Assembly (NCBI GenBank): GCA_016931075.1 | Contig: JAFGFF010000325.1 | Span: 1-37,183, forward strand | Reading direction: 5' to 3' | DNA: 37,183 nucleotides | From: Pirellulales bacterium | GTDB lineage: Bacteria > Planctomycetota > Planctomycetia > Pirellulales > Thermoguttaceae | Part shown: positions 1-8,567 of the stretch, one piece after another | Layout of the letters: the number at the start of each line of letters is the position of its first letter | Position numbering within the stretch: position 1 is the stretch's first letter | The notes under the pieces: model-generated | The model's input: the letters and a program-made list of their open reading frames with translations, nothing else | Database searches by the model: none | Told to the model about the DNA's origin: nothing | Program-made: the position numbers and the translations under genes

Positions 1-572
1 AGAAGCTGCCGGACCTCGCGCGGCGTGAGGACGTATTGACCAAACCGCGGATCCTTCGGCTGAGGCAAGACGTGGACCGAGCCGCCGACCAGGTGCGTCT
101 TATCGGCGTCGCCCTTGAGCACCATGTCGGCCCCGGGATGGTCGGTCCGATCGGTTAGATAGACTTTCGACAAATACTTCTGCTTGTCCCACTCGAAGAC
201 GTCGCTGATCTCCAGCGTGCCGATCGCCTGCCCGGCCGGATTGACCAGAGCGACCTCCTGACCGGCGCCAAGCTGCCCGGCCAACTCGGCGGTGACCGGC
301 AGGGCGATCGGAATCGTCCAGGCGTAGAGTTTCCCATTGTGCTCGATGACCGCCTCTTCGAGCACCCGATCGTACGTGGAGGAGTCCATCGGCCCGACCA
401 GCGGGCTCAGGCCCCCGTCGCCGAAGCGATAGACGCTTGAAACGTCCGCCTCGGAAACAGGCAACCGGGCCAAGCCTTTCGCCCGGGCCAGCAGCGCCTC
501 GGCCTCCTCGCCCTCGACCGTGCGACAAACGGGTTCCTCAAGACCACCATGAACAGGCACCAAGCCGGCCAT
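1..572 (-). CDS. sat: Sulfate adenylyltransferase (ATP sulfurylase), N-terminal part, cut by window edge
   Basis: ATP sulfurylase makes adenosine 5'-phosphosulfate and pyrophosphate from ATP and sulfate. About 190 residues are visible, starting [10 protein letters not shown], with LSPLVGPMD near residue 55 and WTIPIALPV near residue 90. These match the N-terminal PUA-like domain of the family (compare the usual 'FSPLxGFM' and 'PIxLPV' segments). The catalytic domain with the HxGH motifs would lie beyond the left edge, so a fusion to APS kinase or a later break cannot be judged. The ATG at 572-570 has a strong GGAGGG ribosome site about 5 bases upstream. The gene lies 133 bases downstream of ccsA on the same strand and has a plausible promoter of its own in that gap. 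Cytosolic; the role (assimilatory or dissimilatory) is not shown. Confidence 0.88.
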   Translation of the reverse strand, partial: MAGLVPVHGGLEEPVCRTVEGEEAEALLARAKGLARLPVSEADVSSVYRFGDGGLSPLVGPMDSSTYDRVLEEAVIEHNGKLYAWTIPIALPVTAELAGQLGAGQEVALVNPAGQAIGTLEISDVFEWDKQKYLSKVYLTDRTDHPGADMVLKGDADKTHLVGGSVHVLPQPKDPRFGQYVLTPREVRQL

Positions 573-627
573 CGGACCCTCCCTATATCGTTTCTTAACA
601 GCTTCATCCAAACAGAACAAAGGGCCG

Positions 628-656
628 ATTCTATCCCACTCCCAAACTCACCGCAA
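628..656 (-). promoter_or_regulatory. Candidate sigma-70 promoter for sat
   Basis: Read on the minus strand, TTGCGG (656-651) is followed after 17 bases by TAGAAT (633-628). The -10 matches the consensus at five of six positions; the -35 matches at only three. It lies between the ccsA stop and the sat start, so sat may be transcribed on its own. Found by eye, so moderate to low confidence. Confidence 0.4.
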
Positions 657-705
657 CCAGCCATCGAGAAAAAGCCAGGCGTCATCGTTTCATTCGAAGG
701 CCCTG

Positions 706-3486
706 CTATAGTCGGGTGCCATGCCCAGACGACCAAGTTTCGGCCGCATGGCGGCCCAGGGCGAAGACGACCAGGAGGAGGTTGGCGGCCAAACAAGTTA
801 GGACGATTCCCTGGCCGCCGGCGCCGGAGCCGTAGGCGTGCATGCCGCCGGGGAAGAGGAAGTTGACGCCGTACCAGGTGAACAGAATCGATATCGCGCC
901 GAAGACCGCGCCGACGGCCAGGCCCAGGTCGCCGATCCAGCGGACCCAGCGGACGTGCAAGACGATCAGATAGACGAACAGCGTGATCAGGGCCCAGACT
1001 TCCTTGCGGTCCCAGCCCCAGGGCCGACCCCAGGCGCAGTCGCCCCAGATCGCGCCGGTGATCGTTCCGGCGGCAAGCAGCAGCACGGCCAACTGCATGG
1101 CCTTGAGGATGGTGCCGGCCATCGACGCACAGACGGCCGGTGGACGCCGCGCGCCGTCCACTATTCGATAGGGCCCAAAGGCAAAGGCCGCCAGCGACAG
1201 GTTGCCCAGTCCCCAGGCCAACGCCCCGGGCGCGTAGCTGGCCACGATCACCAGGACGTGGATCGCCAGCCAAAAATTGCTCCGAACGATCGCGGCCATC
1301 TTCAGGTTGATCTCGCGGTCGAACACCTCGCCCGGCGCGAGACAGGCCGCGAGATAGGCTAGCAGGCCCACGGCCGCGCCGGCCGCGATCAGCACCCGTC
1401 GGGCGACCACTTCGTCGAACAACCGGCCCGGGCCGGCGCGGACCACGCCCACCGGCGAGAGCACGAGTCCAACCAGCAGCGCCACGCCCGCGCGGGACGC
1501 CAGCCACAGCCCGATGCTCAGCAATCCGAGAGTGACCAGCCACAGCGCAATCGCCCCGGTCCACGCGCCGGCGGTCGGGGCGGCCGCCTGCGGAGTGAGA
1601 ACGACCAACGGCGATCCGCCCGGGCCGAACCGACCAAGGACCAATACATACAACAAAGCTCCACAGAGCAGGCCCTCGGCCGCAAGGAGTGCGATCCGCA
1701 AGGGCGACGCACCGGCCGGGATACGCAACACGCCCTTCCCCTCGGGCTGAGTTTCTTGTTGTTCCTCTTCGCGTTTGGAAGGCAGGGCCGTCATTCGCCA
1801 GGCCGCAACCAGGCTCGGCCCGAACAACGGCGCCAGCCCAAATCCCATCGCCAGCAGCGTCGCGGCCAGGCCGACGAACAGGACCGTCTCGAACATGCCC
1901 GTCACAGGCACCATGCCGGTGATCGTTCCCCGGAGAGTCAATCCGACCAGGGCAAAGCCTTGCCCGACAGCCAGGAGAAGGAGTCCCAACCCAACCAAGA
2001 ATCGTCGGGCTTTGCCCCACGCCAGCACCAACACAGCCAGCCCGGCGGCCGTAAACAGCCATGCCCGATTAAAAGCGTCCAGCCGGTTGTAGAGGAGTTC
2101 AGCCCGGGCGAATCCGGGCGGTGGATAGGCGGTCCGCTCCAGGAGTGATTCATCCTTTTGCCGAAGGGGCAACTTCTCGCGCAACGGCCCGACCGTTTCG
2201 CCCAGCTTCCGGACTGCGTCGGCGAACCGCTGCATCGCGTCGGTCACCCGGGTCGAGCGATCGGCCGCATCCCGATCGGTGTACGCTTCACTCAGGGCAT
2301 CCCAGGCCCCACGGACTTCAGACACCTGTTCCGGCGGATAACCTTCCAATGCTTCCGGCGAGGCGTAAAGGAGCTGCTGCAAGCTGATCCACGGCGGGGT
2401 CAGGTCGCCCGGGTCGCGGTCTTGCTCCAATGCCCAGGGATCCAACGCCGGCACGAGCCGGAGCCGCCGTTGGCCGGGCCCCAAAGGGCCGTTGTCGTAC
2501 AGGGCCCCGTCCAACGCGGCCGCCTGTCGGGCGAACTGCCGGGCCTGGCCGGCCAGGTCGTTGAACATTCCACGAATGGAGGAGGGCATGCCGCCGGTTT
2601 GCTCTTCGTCGAACACTCGATCGCGCAGTCCTCCGGTGATCAACGCCAGCGTTTTCGACGATTGGACCATCGCGGCCACGGGCGGTTGGGCCTCGGCCAG
2701 CGTTACGTCCGGCCGACGCCACAAGGCGGCCAGTTCCCGCAAGGTCTTTTGGGTCTGGTCGACAGCCGTGCCCAACGCGCCCCCTTGACCGGCCTGGATC
2801 CACGGGTGAAGCTGCTGCTCCAGCGGGTCGCGCCATGTCAGGACCACTTCAGCCACCCGCGCGTCGAACGCCGGCCGACCGATCGCCGGCTTGACCGGAT
2901 CGTACGTCAAGACCCGATAGGCCGTGTACGCCCGATCCAGCGCGTACACCGCCTTGTCCGTCTCGTTCGGTTCGAATTTCTCATTGTTCTGCCGTGCCTC
3001 GTGTTGGGCCCAGGCAAGCTCTTCCAGCCGCTTGTAGAACCCAGTGGCCCGATCGAGCTGACGGGGCGAGACATAAAGCAGCGGGCGGCCGTCCGGCCCG
3101 GTCAGCGGCACGTCGAGCAGCTTCTCGCGAAGCTCTGGATCCTCGGCTTTCAGGAAGGCGACGTCTTGCCATCGCTCGGGCTCGACCAGCCAGCTCAGCA
3201 GCAGTTCCGACGGCGTGAACGTTCGCGGCTGCCCGTCGGGGAACAGAACATCAGTTTCCGTGCCCGACGGCGGGGCCAGACGAGGTTTGTCGCTCCCGGT
3301 AATTTGGTGCACGACCCGTCGGGCAAGCGTCTCCAGCGGCATCGCCCGACCGCCATCGAACACGGGCATCTCGCGCCACGCGCGGTCGTCGGGCGACTGA
3401 ACGGCCCGGGCAGCGGCAAGCGGGATGACGACCAGGAGGGCCGTCGCCAGAAACCGTCCGATTTGCCGAATTGCCCAGTGATTCAT
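706..3486 (-). CDS. ccsA: Cytochrome c biogenesis protein CcsA-like, with a large N-terminal extension
   Basis: 926 residues. CcsA works with ResB (system II) to move heme across the membrane and join it to apocytochrome c outside the cytoplasm. The last 330 or so residues are rich in membrane helices and hold the heme-handling tryptophan motif, seen as WGDCAWGRPWGWDRKE at about residues 812-827. Conserved-looking histidines lie in AIHVLVI, LHVRW and GGMHAYG. A signal-like helix occupies residues 10-28. The following 450 or so residues are mostly soluble (likely exported) with no family I recognise. That is far longer than a typical CcsA of 300-400 residues, though large CcsA proteins are known in planctomycetes. 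The start is ATG at 3486 with no strong ribosome site. It begins 12 bases after the resB stop, so the two form one transcription unit. Confidence 0.9.
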   Translation of the reverse strand: MNHWAIRQIGRFLATALLVVIPLAAARAVQSPDDRAWREMPVFDGGRAMPLETLARRVVHQITGSDKPRLAPPSGTETDVLFPDGQPRTFTPSELLLSWLVEPERWQDVAFLKAEDPELREKLLDVPLTGPDGRPLLYVSPRQLDRATGFYKRLEELAWAQHEARQNNEKFEPNETDKAVYALDRAYTAYRVLTYDPVKPAIGRPAFDARVAEVVLTWRDPLEQQLHPWIQAGQGGALGTAVDQTQKTLRELAALWRRPDVTLAEAQPPVAAMVQSSKTLALITGGLRDRVFDEEQTGGMPSSIRGMFNDLAGQARQFARQAAALDGALYDNGPLGPGQRRLRLVPALDPWALEQDRDPGDLTPPWISLQQLLYASPEALEGYPPEQVSEVRGAWDALSEAYTDRDAADRSTRVTDAMQRFADAVRKLGETVGPLREKLPLRQKDESLLERTAYPPPGFARAELLYNRLDAFNRAWLFTAAGLAVLVLAWGKARRFLVGLGLLLLAVGQGFALVGLTLRGTITGMVPVTGMFETVLFVGLAATLLAMGFGLAPLFGPSLVAAWRMTALPSKREEEQQETQPEGKGVLRIPAGASPLRIALLAAEGLLCGALLYVLVLGRFGPGGSPLVVLTPQAAAPTAGAWTGAIALWLVTLGLLSIGLWLASRAGVALLVGLVLSPVGVVRAGPGRLFDEVVARRVLIAAGAAVGLLAYLAACLAPGEVFDREINLKMAAIVRSNFWLAIHVLVIVASYAPGALAWGLGNLSLAAFAFGPYRIVDGARRPPAVCASMAGTILKAMQLAVLLLAAGTITGAIWGDCAWGRPWGWDRKEVWALITLFVYLIVLHVRWVRWIGDLGLAVGAVFGAISILFTWYGVNFLFPGGMHAYGSGAGGQGIVLTCLAANLLLVVFALGRHAAETWSSGHGTRL

Positions 3487-3498
3487 GAAAACGGAACG

Positions 3499-5580
3499 CT
3501 ACGTCTTGAGGTAATACATCACCACGATGCCGACGATCAGCATCAGACAGCCGGCGTAGAACCAATGTCGGCCCGGGTTGTAGTGGATGGAGAAGACCGA
3601 CCCGGACAGCTCGTCGCACGGGCGTCGCCCATCGACATGCCGGTCGAACGTCTCGCTGCCAGCCAGGAAGGGCCCTTCGAAGCTGGATTGGAAGATTCGG
3701 AACGTCCGGCCCGAGGTCGGGGCGACCACCGCCAGCGGCCGGTTGATCTCGATGGTTGCGTCCTTCATCAGAATAGGCGTCTCGTCCGCATTGTCGCCTT
3801 GGGTCGGTTGCCCGAGGATGTCGACTCGGCTGAAGTAATGGGCCGGCTGCGACGTGCCCGGGTCGAGCCGCCGCGTGCTCTTATGCAGTGCGATCTGGAA
3901 CCCCAGATCAAACGGCCGGTCGTCCATCTCGACCGTCACGCGGCGGCCATCGCCGTCGACGGTTCGCGACATGGTTTCCCGCATGGTCCCGCGGCCACGG
4001 TGTGTCAGCCAGAACTCCTCGGCATGTCTGTCCACGGTCAGACGCACTCGGGCGGCCGGAAAGGTGGCGACTTCTTCGCCCGGCCTGAACGGCTCGGGCT
4101 CCATCTCGATGGTGGGCTCCACCGCGGCCACGTACTGCTTGACGAACATCCGTACCGGCTTGTCGGTATCCGAAAACGTTGTCACCTCTGATCCGTCCGT
4201 GGGCAGTGAGCTCGGTTTGTCCGACAGCAGCGTCGAACCGTTCCACTGGCGATAGATCAGCTTCTCCTCGGGCGTTTGCAGGATGTCGATCCGCCGCTGG
4301 GCCGCTGCCTTCCGCGTGACCTCGGGCACGTCCTCGGCCGCCTTGTCGTCCGGTTTCCGCTTACCTTCGAACCAGTAGTCTCCGTACACGCCGTGGCGAC
4401 GATCCGGCTGGTTGACGTTCGGACGGATCGCACTGAGCAGCATCATGCCGGACGGGGCCTCCGCCGGTGCATCCTGCCGGGTGATCTTCAACCGGGCCGT
4501 CAGGCTGGATGGTTTGAAGTCGTCCAGTTCGACACGTAGTCCCGTCTTGCCCAAGGGCACGGGTGGTTTGCCCAGCAAATCGTCGACGAGCAGCCGGTAG
4601 GGCTTGCCCTCGACACATAGGACCAATTGGCCCAGCTTCCCCAGCGAGCCCTCGGGCCGGGCGAGCGAAAAGGCCTCCGTCTCCTCGGAGTTTAAAGCGG
4701 TGCGAAACGAAATGCCCGTATTCGGATCGGCCTGACGTTGCGTGCCGAACAGGACGCGTTGGTGGCCTTCGTGCGGAGTGCGGACCATGCTGACCAGGAA
4801 CTCCAGCGTCTTGACCGCCCCGTGGGCTGCAGCCTTGTCCGCGCCGGTGCTACTGACTCCCAGTGCCAGCCGAGGAACAGGCGAGGGCCGCGAGTCGGCC
4901 AGGTAGTCGACCAGTTCGAGCGTGACGCCGTCCTTGTCATGGAGCACGCCCTTGTCACGGTGTGCGACGTGCCACGGCCCGATCGGCAACTTGCCCCAGC
5001 CATAGTCACACCAATTGAACGGCCCCGGATCGAAAGGAATCTCGACCGTCTTGGCGCGCCACCTCCCCTCTCCCTTTGGGAGAGGGGCCGGGGGTGAGGG
5101 CGGATTGCCCTCGTGCTTCACATCCATTCCGCCCCCCTGCTCGATCGGCTCTTCAACCCGCAGCAACAATCGCGGCCTGTTCTCCAACGCCGTCCCGCCG
5201 GTCTCGCCCTCGAAGAGAACCATCCGACCATCGATCCCTTGACGGAACGTGGCCCAGGCACCAATTAGGATAAAAACGACGCCCAGGTGAACCAGGAGAA
5301 AGCCCACGTGCCGCCGTCGCCACGGGAGCCGGGTCAGGGCCGCCGCAATGACATTCACGCCGACCAGACACAACAGGACAGCGAACCACCACGTGTGGTA
5401 GACGGCGAATTGGGCCACCTCGAGGTTGTAGAGATGGTCGATCGCCACGGCCATGATCAGCACGAGCGCCACCACCACCAGCAAGCCCGTGGCCACCGCG
5501 GCCGAGCCTACCACCTTCAACGGCCGCACAAAGCTCCCCCAAAACGAGCGGTCGGGCGAGGAAGGGGAGGGAGAGGCCAT
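3499..5580 (-). CDS. resB: Cytochrome c biogenesis protein ResB-like
   Basis: 693 residues. This is the partner of CcsA in system II cytochrome c maturation and sits in the membrane with a large exported domain. Hydrophobic segments lie at about residues 22-45, 62-80 and 90-108 (the last reading HVGFLLVHLGVVFILIGAW), then a long exported domain, and a last membrane helix at the C terminus (YAGCLMLIVGIVVMYY). This is the ResB arrangement. Residues of about 161-173 (PPSPPAPLPKGEG) are encoded by a copy of a short palindromic repeat that also occurs outside genes nearby, so a repeat has entered the frame without breaking it. The ATG at 5580 lacks a clear ribosome site, and the leader carries another copy of the repeat. 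ccsA follows directly. Confidence 0.88.
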   Translation of the reverse strand: MASPSPSSPDRSFWGSFVRPLKVVGSAAVATGLLVVVALVLIMAVAIDHLYNLEVAQFAVYHTWWFAVLLCLVGVNVIAAALTRLPWRRRHVGFLLVHLGVVFILIGAWATFRQGIDGRMVLFEGETGGTALENRPRLLLRVEEPIEQGGGMDVKHEGNPPSPPAPLPKGEGRWRAKTVEIPFDPGPFNWCDYGWGKLPIGPWHVAHRDKGVLHDKDGVTLELVDYLADSRPSPVPRLALGVSSTGADKAAAHGAVKTLEFLVSMVRTPHEGHQRVLFGTQRQADPNTGISFRTALNSEETEAFSLARPEGSLGKLGQLVLCVEGKPYRLLVDDLLGKPPVPLGKTGLRVELDDFKPSSLTARLKITRQDAPAEAPSGMMLLSAIRPNVNQPDRRHGVYGDYWFEGKRKPDDKAAEDVPEVTRKAAAQRRIDILQTPEEKLIYRQWNGSTLLSDKPSSLPTDGSEVTTFSDTDKPVRMFVKQYVAAVEPTIEMEPEPFRPGEEVATFPAARVRLTVDRHAEEFWLTHRGRGTMRETMSRTVDGDGRRVTVEMDDRPFDLGFQIALHKSTRRLDPGTSQPAHYFSRVDILGQPTQGDNADETPILMKDATIEINRPLAVVAPTSGRTFRIFQSSFEGPFLAGSETFDRHVDGRRPCDELSGSVFSIHYNPGRHWFYAGCLMLIVGIVVMYYLKT
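5062..5100. repeat. Palindromic repeat copy 1, inside resB
   Basis: The core is a perfect 10-base inverted repeat, CCCCTCTCCC (5065-5074) and GGGAGAGGGG (5078-5087), around TTT, followed by a CCGGGGGTGAGGG tail. The same unit lies at 5611-5645 and, inverted, at 5973-6008. This copy is 39 bases, a multiple of three, and is read in frame as part of ResB. Confidence 0.9.
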
Positions 5581-5610
5581 GGGGGAGACAGCTTCGAGGA
5601 ACAGTCAACT

Positions 5611-5645
5611 CCCCTCTCCCTTTGGGAGAGGGGCCGGGGTGAGGG
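5611..5645. repeat. Palindromic repeat copy 2, in the resB leader
   Basis: CCCCTCTCCC (5611-5620), TTT, GGGAGAGGGG (5624-5633), then CCGGGGTGAGGG. Same orientation as copy 1. It would form a stable hairpin in the resB 5' untranslated RNA if transcription starts near 5716. Confidence 0.9.
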
Positions 5646-5722
5646 CGGGGCTTGTTACCAGAAACCGATGATCGACGATCCCGAGCAATCCGACATCGTC
5701 CCCATCGGTCACCACGGACCGA

Positions 5723-5752
5723 ATTATAGTGCCCCAGGCCAGTTTAGGGCAA
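5723..5752 (-). promoter_or_regulatory. Candidate sigma-70 promoter for resB-ccsA
   Basis: On the minus strand TTGCCC (5752-5747), an 18-base spacer and a perfect TATAAT (5728-5723). Transcription would begin near 5716 and give a leader of about 135 bases with the palindromic repeat in it. Confidence 0.5.
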
Positions 5753-5783
5753 TCCGTCAGTCTAGCTGACGCTCCGGGCACGC

Positions 5784-5811
5784 TTGACAAGCAGTCCGAC
5801 GCGTCTACGAT
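5784..5811 (+). promoter_or_regulatory. Candidate sigma-70 promoter for a short plus-strand RNA
   Basis: A perfect TTGACA (5784-5789), a 16-base spacer and TACGAT (5806-5811, four of six). It stands just ahead of a strong intrinsic terminator, with no reading frame between them. Confidence 0.5.
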
Positions 5812-5817
5812 GAAAGA

Positions 5818-5903
5818 GTGTCAAACTGGCGCGATCATTGAACTTCGGTAAGGCCAAGAGAACTTGAGAAAGGCCTCACGTTGACGGCGTGAGGTTTTTT
5901 TTT
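5818..5903 (+). ncRNA. Candidate small RNA or attenuated leader of the phosphodiesterase gene
   Basis: About 86 bases between a promoter-like site and an intrinsic terminator, with no start codon followed by a useful frame. AGGCC (5851-5855) could pair with GGCCT (5872-5876), which overlaps the left arm of the terminator, so the RNA might switch between two folds. It matches no RNA family that I recognise. It could be a free small RNA, or the terminated leader of the gene starting at 6041, about 220 bases downstream of the promoter. Existence and role are inferred. Confidence 0.35.
5874..5903 (+). terminator. Intrinsic terminator, plus strand
   Basis: Stem CCTCACG (5874-5880) with CGTGAGG (5888-5894), a 7-base loop, then nine T (5895-5903). 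This is the clearest intrinsic terminator in the window. It faces rightward, away from resB, so it does not end either neighbouring protein gene. Confidence 0.85.
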
Positions 5904-5972
5904 GTCGTCTGGAGAATATCGACAGAAAGACGAACTCTTCAAGATTGGCCGGGCAATTACGGTAGCAACGTA

Positions 5973-6008
5973 CCCTCACCCCCGGCCCCTCTCCCAAAGG
6001 GAGAGGGG
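5973..6008. repeat. Palindromic repeat copy 3, inverted, upstream of the phosphodiesterase gene
   Basis: CCCTCACCCCCGG, then CCCCTCTCCC (5986-5995), AAA, GGGAGAGGGG (5999-6008). Opposite orientation to copies 1 and 2. Copies 2 and 3 therefore face each other around the resB promoter and the candidate small RNA. Confidence 0.9.
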
Positions 6009-6040
6009 AGACGCCTGTTAACAGAACCTTGGATAGAACC

Positions 6041-7498
6041 ATGATGGGAAATGTCTCTCGCGGTAGAATGCTCGCTTCGAGTCTTTTTGTGATCTTGGCT
6101 ATGATATTGGTTCTTGCGGGCAGCCCGTGGGCACAAGCGGCGGACAAGACGATGGGCAGTCAGGTGGAACGGTTCGACGGACGCGGCGGGGCCTTGCCCA
6201 AGGGTTGGGCAACCGACGGCGGCCGGTGGCGGGTGGCCGACGGGAGTCTGCTGGTCGATTCGCTCGACGGCGAGGCGTACGCCCTCATGGGCGAGCCCAG
6301 TTGGGAGAACTACGACCTCAGCGTCAGCGCCGCGTTCGAGGAAACGAAAAACCCGTCGCGCTGGCTGGCGATTGTCTTTCGGGCAGGTCGTCCCGGCCAG
6401 GCGCCCTGGTCGCAAGTCAGTTTTCGCCGGCAGTCGAGCCAGCGGCGCGGCGTCGAGTTCGCCGTGCGGACCGGGGCCAAGAATTGGAGCGTGCGGACCT
6501 ATTCGAAGACAGCCAAGGATTTTCAACTCGGCCAGGCCCGCGAGTTGCGAGTCGCCGTTCGCGGCACGACGGTCCAGGTCTACGTCGACGGCAAGCCGGT
6601 GCTCGAAAACGCGTACTGCGTGGATCGCGCGAAGGGGCGCATCGGATTGGGCGTGAGCGGTTGCCGTGCTCGATTCGACGATTTCCGCGTTGAGCGGTTG
6701 CCCGACTCGCCTCGCCGGTCGACCGAGTTGCACCCGACCCTGGTGGTTGCCCACCGGGGTTTTTCGGCCCGGGCTCCGGAAAACACGTTGTCGGCGGCGA
6801 AGGAGGCCATTCGTAGCGGCGCGACGGGCTGCGAGTTCGACGTCCGCCGGTGCAAGAGCGGCCAGATCGTCCTCATGCACGACCTGACCGTCGATCGCAC
6901 GACCAACGGTAAGGGCAAAGTAACCGACCTGACGTTTGCCCAGTTGAGAAAGCTGGACGCCGGCTCTTGGAAAGGACGCCGCTGGAAGGGCGAACCGGTC
7001 CCGACGCTCGACGAGGTGCTGGCCGTGCTTCGCGGCTCGGGCTGCACGCCCGTCATCGAAATCAAAGTGAAAGGCATCTCGCGCGAAGTGGTCGAGGCCG
7101 TCCGCCGCGCCGGCATGATGGACCAGGCCGCCGTGATCGCCTTCGACGCCGACGTCGTCCGCGATGTCCGCGAGATCGAACCCCGCCTCCCCTGCTCGTG
7201 GCTCTCGGGCGAGCGTCCCAAGGGCGCCACGGCCCAGCGCGCCGCCAAGATCGCGGCCGACGCCCGAGGGAGCAAGACGAACATGGTCGACCTGCACTAC
7301 CAGCTTCTCTCGGAAGAGATGATCGCCGAGCTGCACCGGCAGGGCCTGGTCGTTTGGGCGTGGACGGTCGACGATCCGGTCGTGATGCGGGCCCTGATGC
7401 AGTGGCGCGTCGACGCCATCACCACCAACCGCCCGGAATTGGTCCTCGGCCAGCTTCAAAAGGCCGGCAAGACGCCCGCCCGTCTCGCCTCGCCCTGA
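6041..7498 (+). CDS. Exported glycerophosphodiester phosphodiesterase with N-terminal jelly-roll-like domain
   Basis: 485 residues from ATG 6041. A TTG at 6029 in the same frame would add four residues; I prefer ATG, which starts just before a signal peptide (hydrophobic to about residue 27, ending SPWAQA). Residues of about 35-225 resemble a concanavalin-like or DUF1080-type beta-sandwich (FDGRGG, SWENYDL, VYVDGKPV, FDDFRVE). Residues of about 233-480 are a GDPD barrel: HRG at 238-240, PENT shortly after, the metal and acid pair E265 and D267, and MHD at 279-281. The family cleaves glycerophosphodiesters to glycerol 3-phosphate and an alcohol. The added sandwich domain suggests binding to a glycan or surface polymer, which is inference. 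It converges on the YchF-like gene with a 4-base gap. Confidence 0.88.
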   Translation: MMGNVSRGRMLASSLFVILAMILVLAGSPWAQAADKTMGSQVERFDGRGGALPKGWATDGGRWRVADGSLLVDSLDGEAYALMGEPSWENYDLSVSAAFEETKNPSRWLAIVFRAGRPGQAPWSQVSFRRQSSQRRGVEFAVRTGAKNWSVRTYSKTAKDFQLGQARELRVAVRGTTVQVYVDGKPVLENAYCVDRAKGRIGLGVSGCRARFDDFRVERLPDSPRRSTELHPTLVVAHRGFSARAPENTLSAAKEAIRSGATGCEFDVRRCKSGQIVLMHDLTVDRTTNGKGKVTDLTFAQLRKLDAGSWKGRRWKGEPVPTLDEVLAVLRGSGCTPVIEIKVKGISREVVEAVRRAGMMDQAAVIAFDADVVRDVREIEPRLPCSWLSGERPKGATAQRAAKIAADARGSKTNMVDLHYQLLSEEMIAELHRQGLVVWAWTVDDPVVMRALMQWRVDAITTNRPELVLGQLQKAGKTPARLASP

Positions 7499-7502
7499 CA
7501 CG

Positions 7503-8537
7503 TCACACGCTGAAGCGAATCAACAGAATGTCGTCGTCTTGGACGACGTAGTCCTTGGGCTCCTGGCGGACGAGATGCTGGGCCTTGACCTCGCGTTCGC
7601 TGCCTAGGCGGACCAAATCGGCGCAGGTCATGATCTCGGCACGGATGAAGCCCCGGGCAAGATCGGTGTGGATGCCGGCGGCGGCGTCCAGGGCCGTGCC
7701 GCCTTGGGGCAAGAGCCAGGTGCGGACTTCCTTCTCGCCGGCGGTGAAGAAGATCATCTGGCCGGCCGTGGCGAGCATCCGGTGAATCAAGCCGTCGCGA
7801 TCCGACCCGCCCACGCCCATCTCCGCTTCGAACTCGGCCCGGTCCTCGGGCGACATCCGGGCAAGTTCCAACTCCAGTCCGGCGGGTACGGCCACGACGG
7901 GCAGGACGTCGGTCGAGGTTTCGGTGAATCGCTCGGGCTTCTCCTCGTCATCGGCCGTGTTGACGACGACCATACGGGGTTTCTCACTCAGCAAGCGGAA
8001 CGCCCGGGTGACCTTGAGCTGATCGTCGGTCATGTCCCCTTCACGTAGCGGGCGACCGACCTCCATCGCCTCAAGCACGATTTGGAGCGTGCGCTGCTCG
8101 TGTTCCAACTGCTCGCGTTCCGGGCGGGGAATCGGTTTGGTCAGCGATTGGGCGACCCGTTCGAGCCGGCCGGAAAGGATCTCCATGTCAGCCAGCATGA
8201 GGTCCTCGTCGAACGAGCGCAGGTCGGCCATCGGGTCGGAACCGTCGAAGGCGGCCACGACCAGGACCAGGCAGCCCGCCTCGCGCAGCAGGGCCAGCCG
8301 GGTCGCGTTGCCCTGGTGGTCGCGGCTGAGGCCGGGCGTGTCGACCAGTTCGATGGCGGCTCTGGTGATCTTCTTCGGATGATAGATTTCAACCAACGCG
8401 TCGATCCGCGGCTCGGGGATCTCGGCCATCGCCGACTGGCCCGAGTGACTCAACGCCGCGTCCGCCGCCACGCCCGTCAACCACTCGAAGAGCGTGCTCT
8501 TGCCCGAACCTTGGTATCCGACCAGTCCGATCTTCAT
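7503..8537 (-). CDS. YchF/Obg-type GTPase-like protein with C-terminal TGS domain
   Basis: 344 residues. The P-loop GYQGSGKST is at residues 7-15 and DTPGL at 66-70. The C-terminal 80 residues (FFTAGEKEVRTW, IHTDLARGFIRAE, KDYVVQDDDILLIRF) match the TGS domain end of YchF. YchF proteins are ribosome-associated and often prefer ATP, having NxxE in place of NKxD. Here the corresponding stretch reads VVVNTADDEE (near residue 190), which fits neither form exactly. The protein is also shorter in the middle than usual, so this may be a paralogue and not the housekeeping YchF. GAGGA before the ATG supports the start. It lies 30 bases downstream of the transglutaminase gene. Confidence 0.8.
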   Translation of the reverse strand: MKIGLVGYQGSGKSTLFEWLTGVAADAALSHSGQSAMAEIPEPRIDALVEIYHPKKITRAAIELVDTPGLSRDHQGNATRLALLREAGCLVLVVAAFDGSDPMADLRSFDEDLMLADMEILSGRLERVAQSLTKPIPRPEREQLEHEQRTLQIVLEAMEVGRPLREGDMTDDQLKVTRAFRLLSEKPRMVVVNTADDEEKPERFTETSTDVLPVVAVPAGLELELARMSPEDRAEFEAEMGVGGSDRDGLIHRMLATAGQMIFFTAGEKEVRTWLLPQGGTALDAAAGIHTDLARGFIRAEIMTCADLVRLGSEREVKAQHLVRQEPKDYVVQDDDILLIRFSV

Positions 8538-8567
8538 GCGTTCCTCTTCAATTCACTTCCCGCTTCC

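Noticed and set aside
407-2062. 551-codon minus-strand frame
   Set aside because: Overlaps sat and ccsA in another frame, with R- and G-rich shadow composition.
2158-4191. 677-codon open frame on the plus strand across ccsA and resB
   Set aside because: It is antisense to two clear membrane-protein genes, has no ribosome site or family and is explained by high GC content.
5957-7501. 514-codon minus-strand frame
   Set aside because: Antisense to the phosphodiesterase gene, which has all catalytic motifs.
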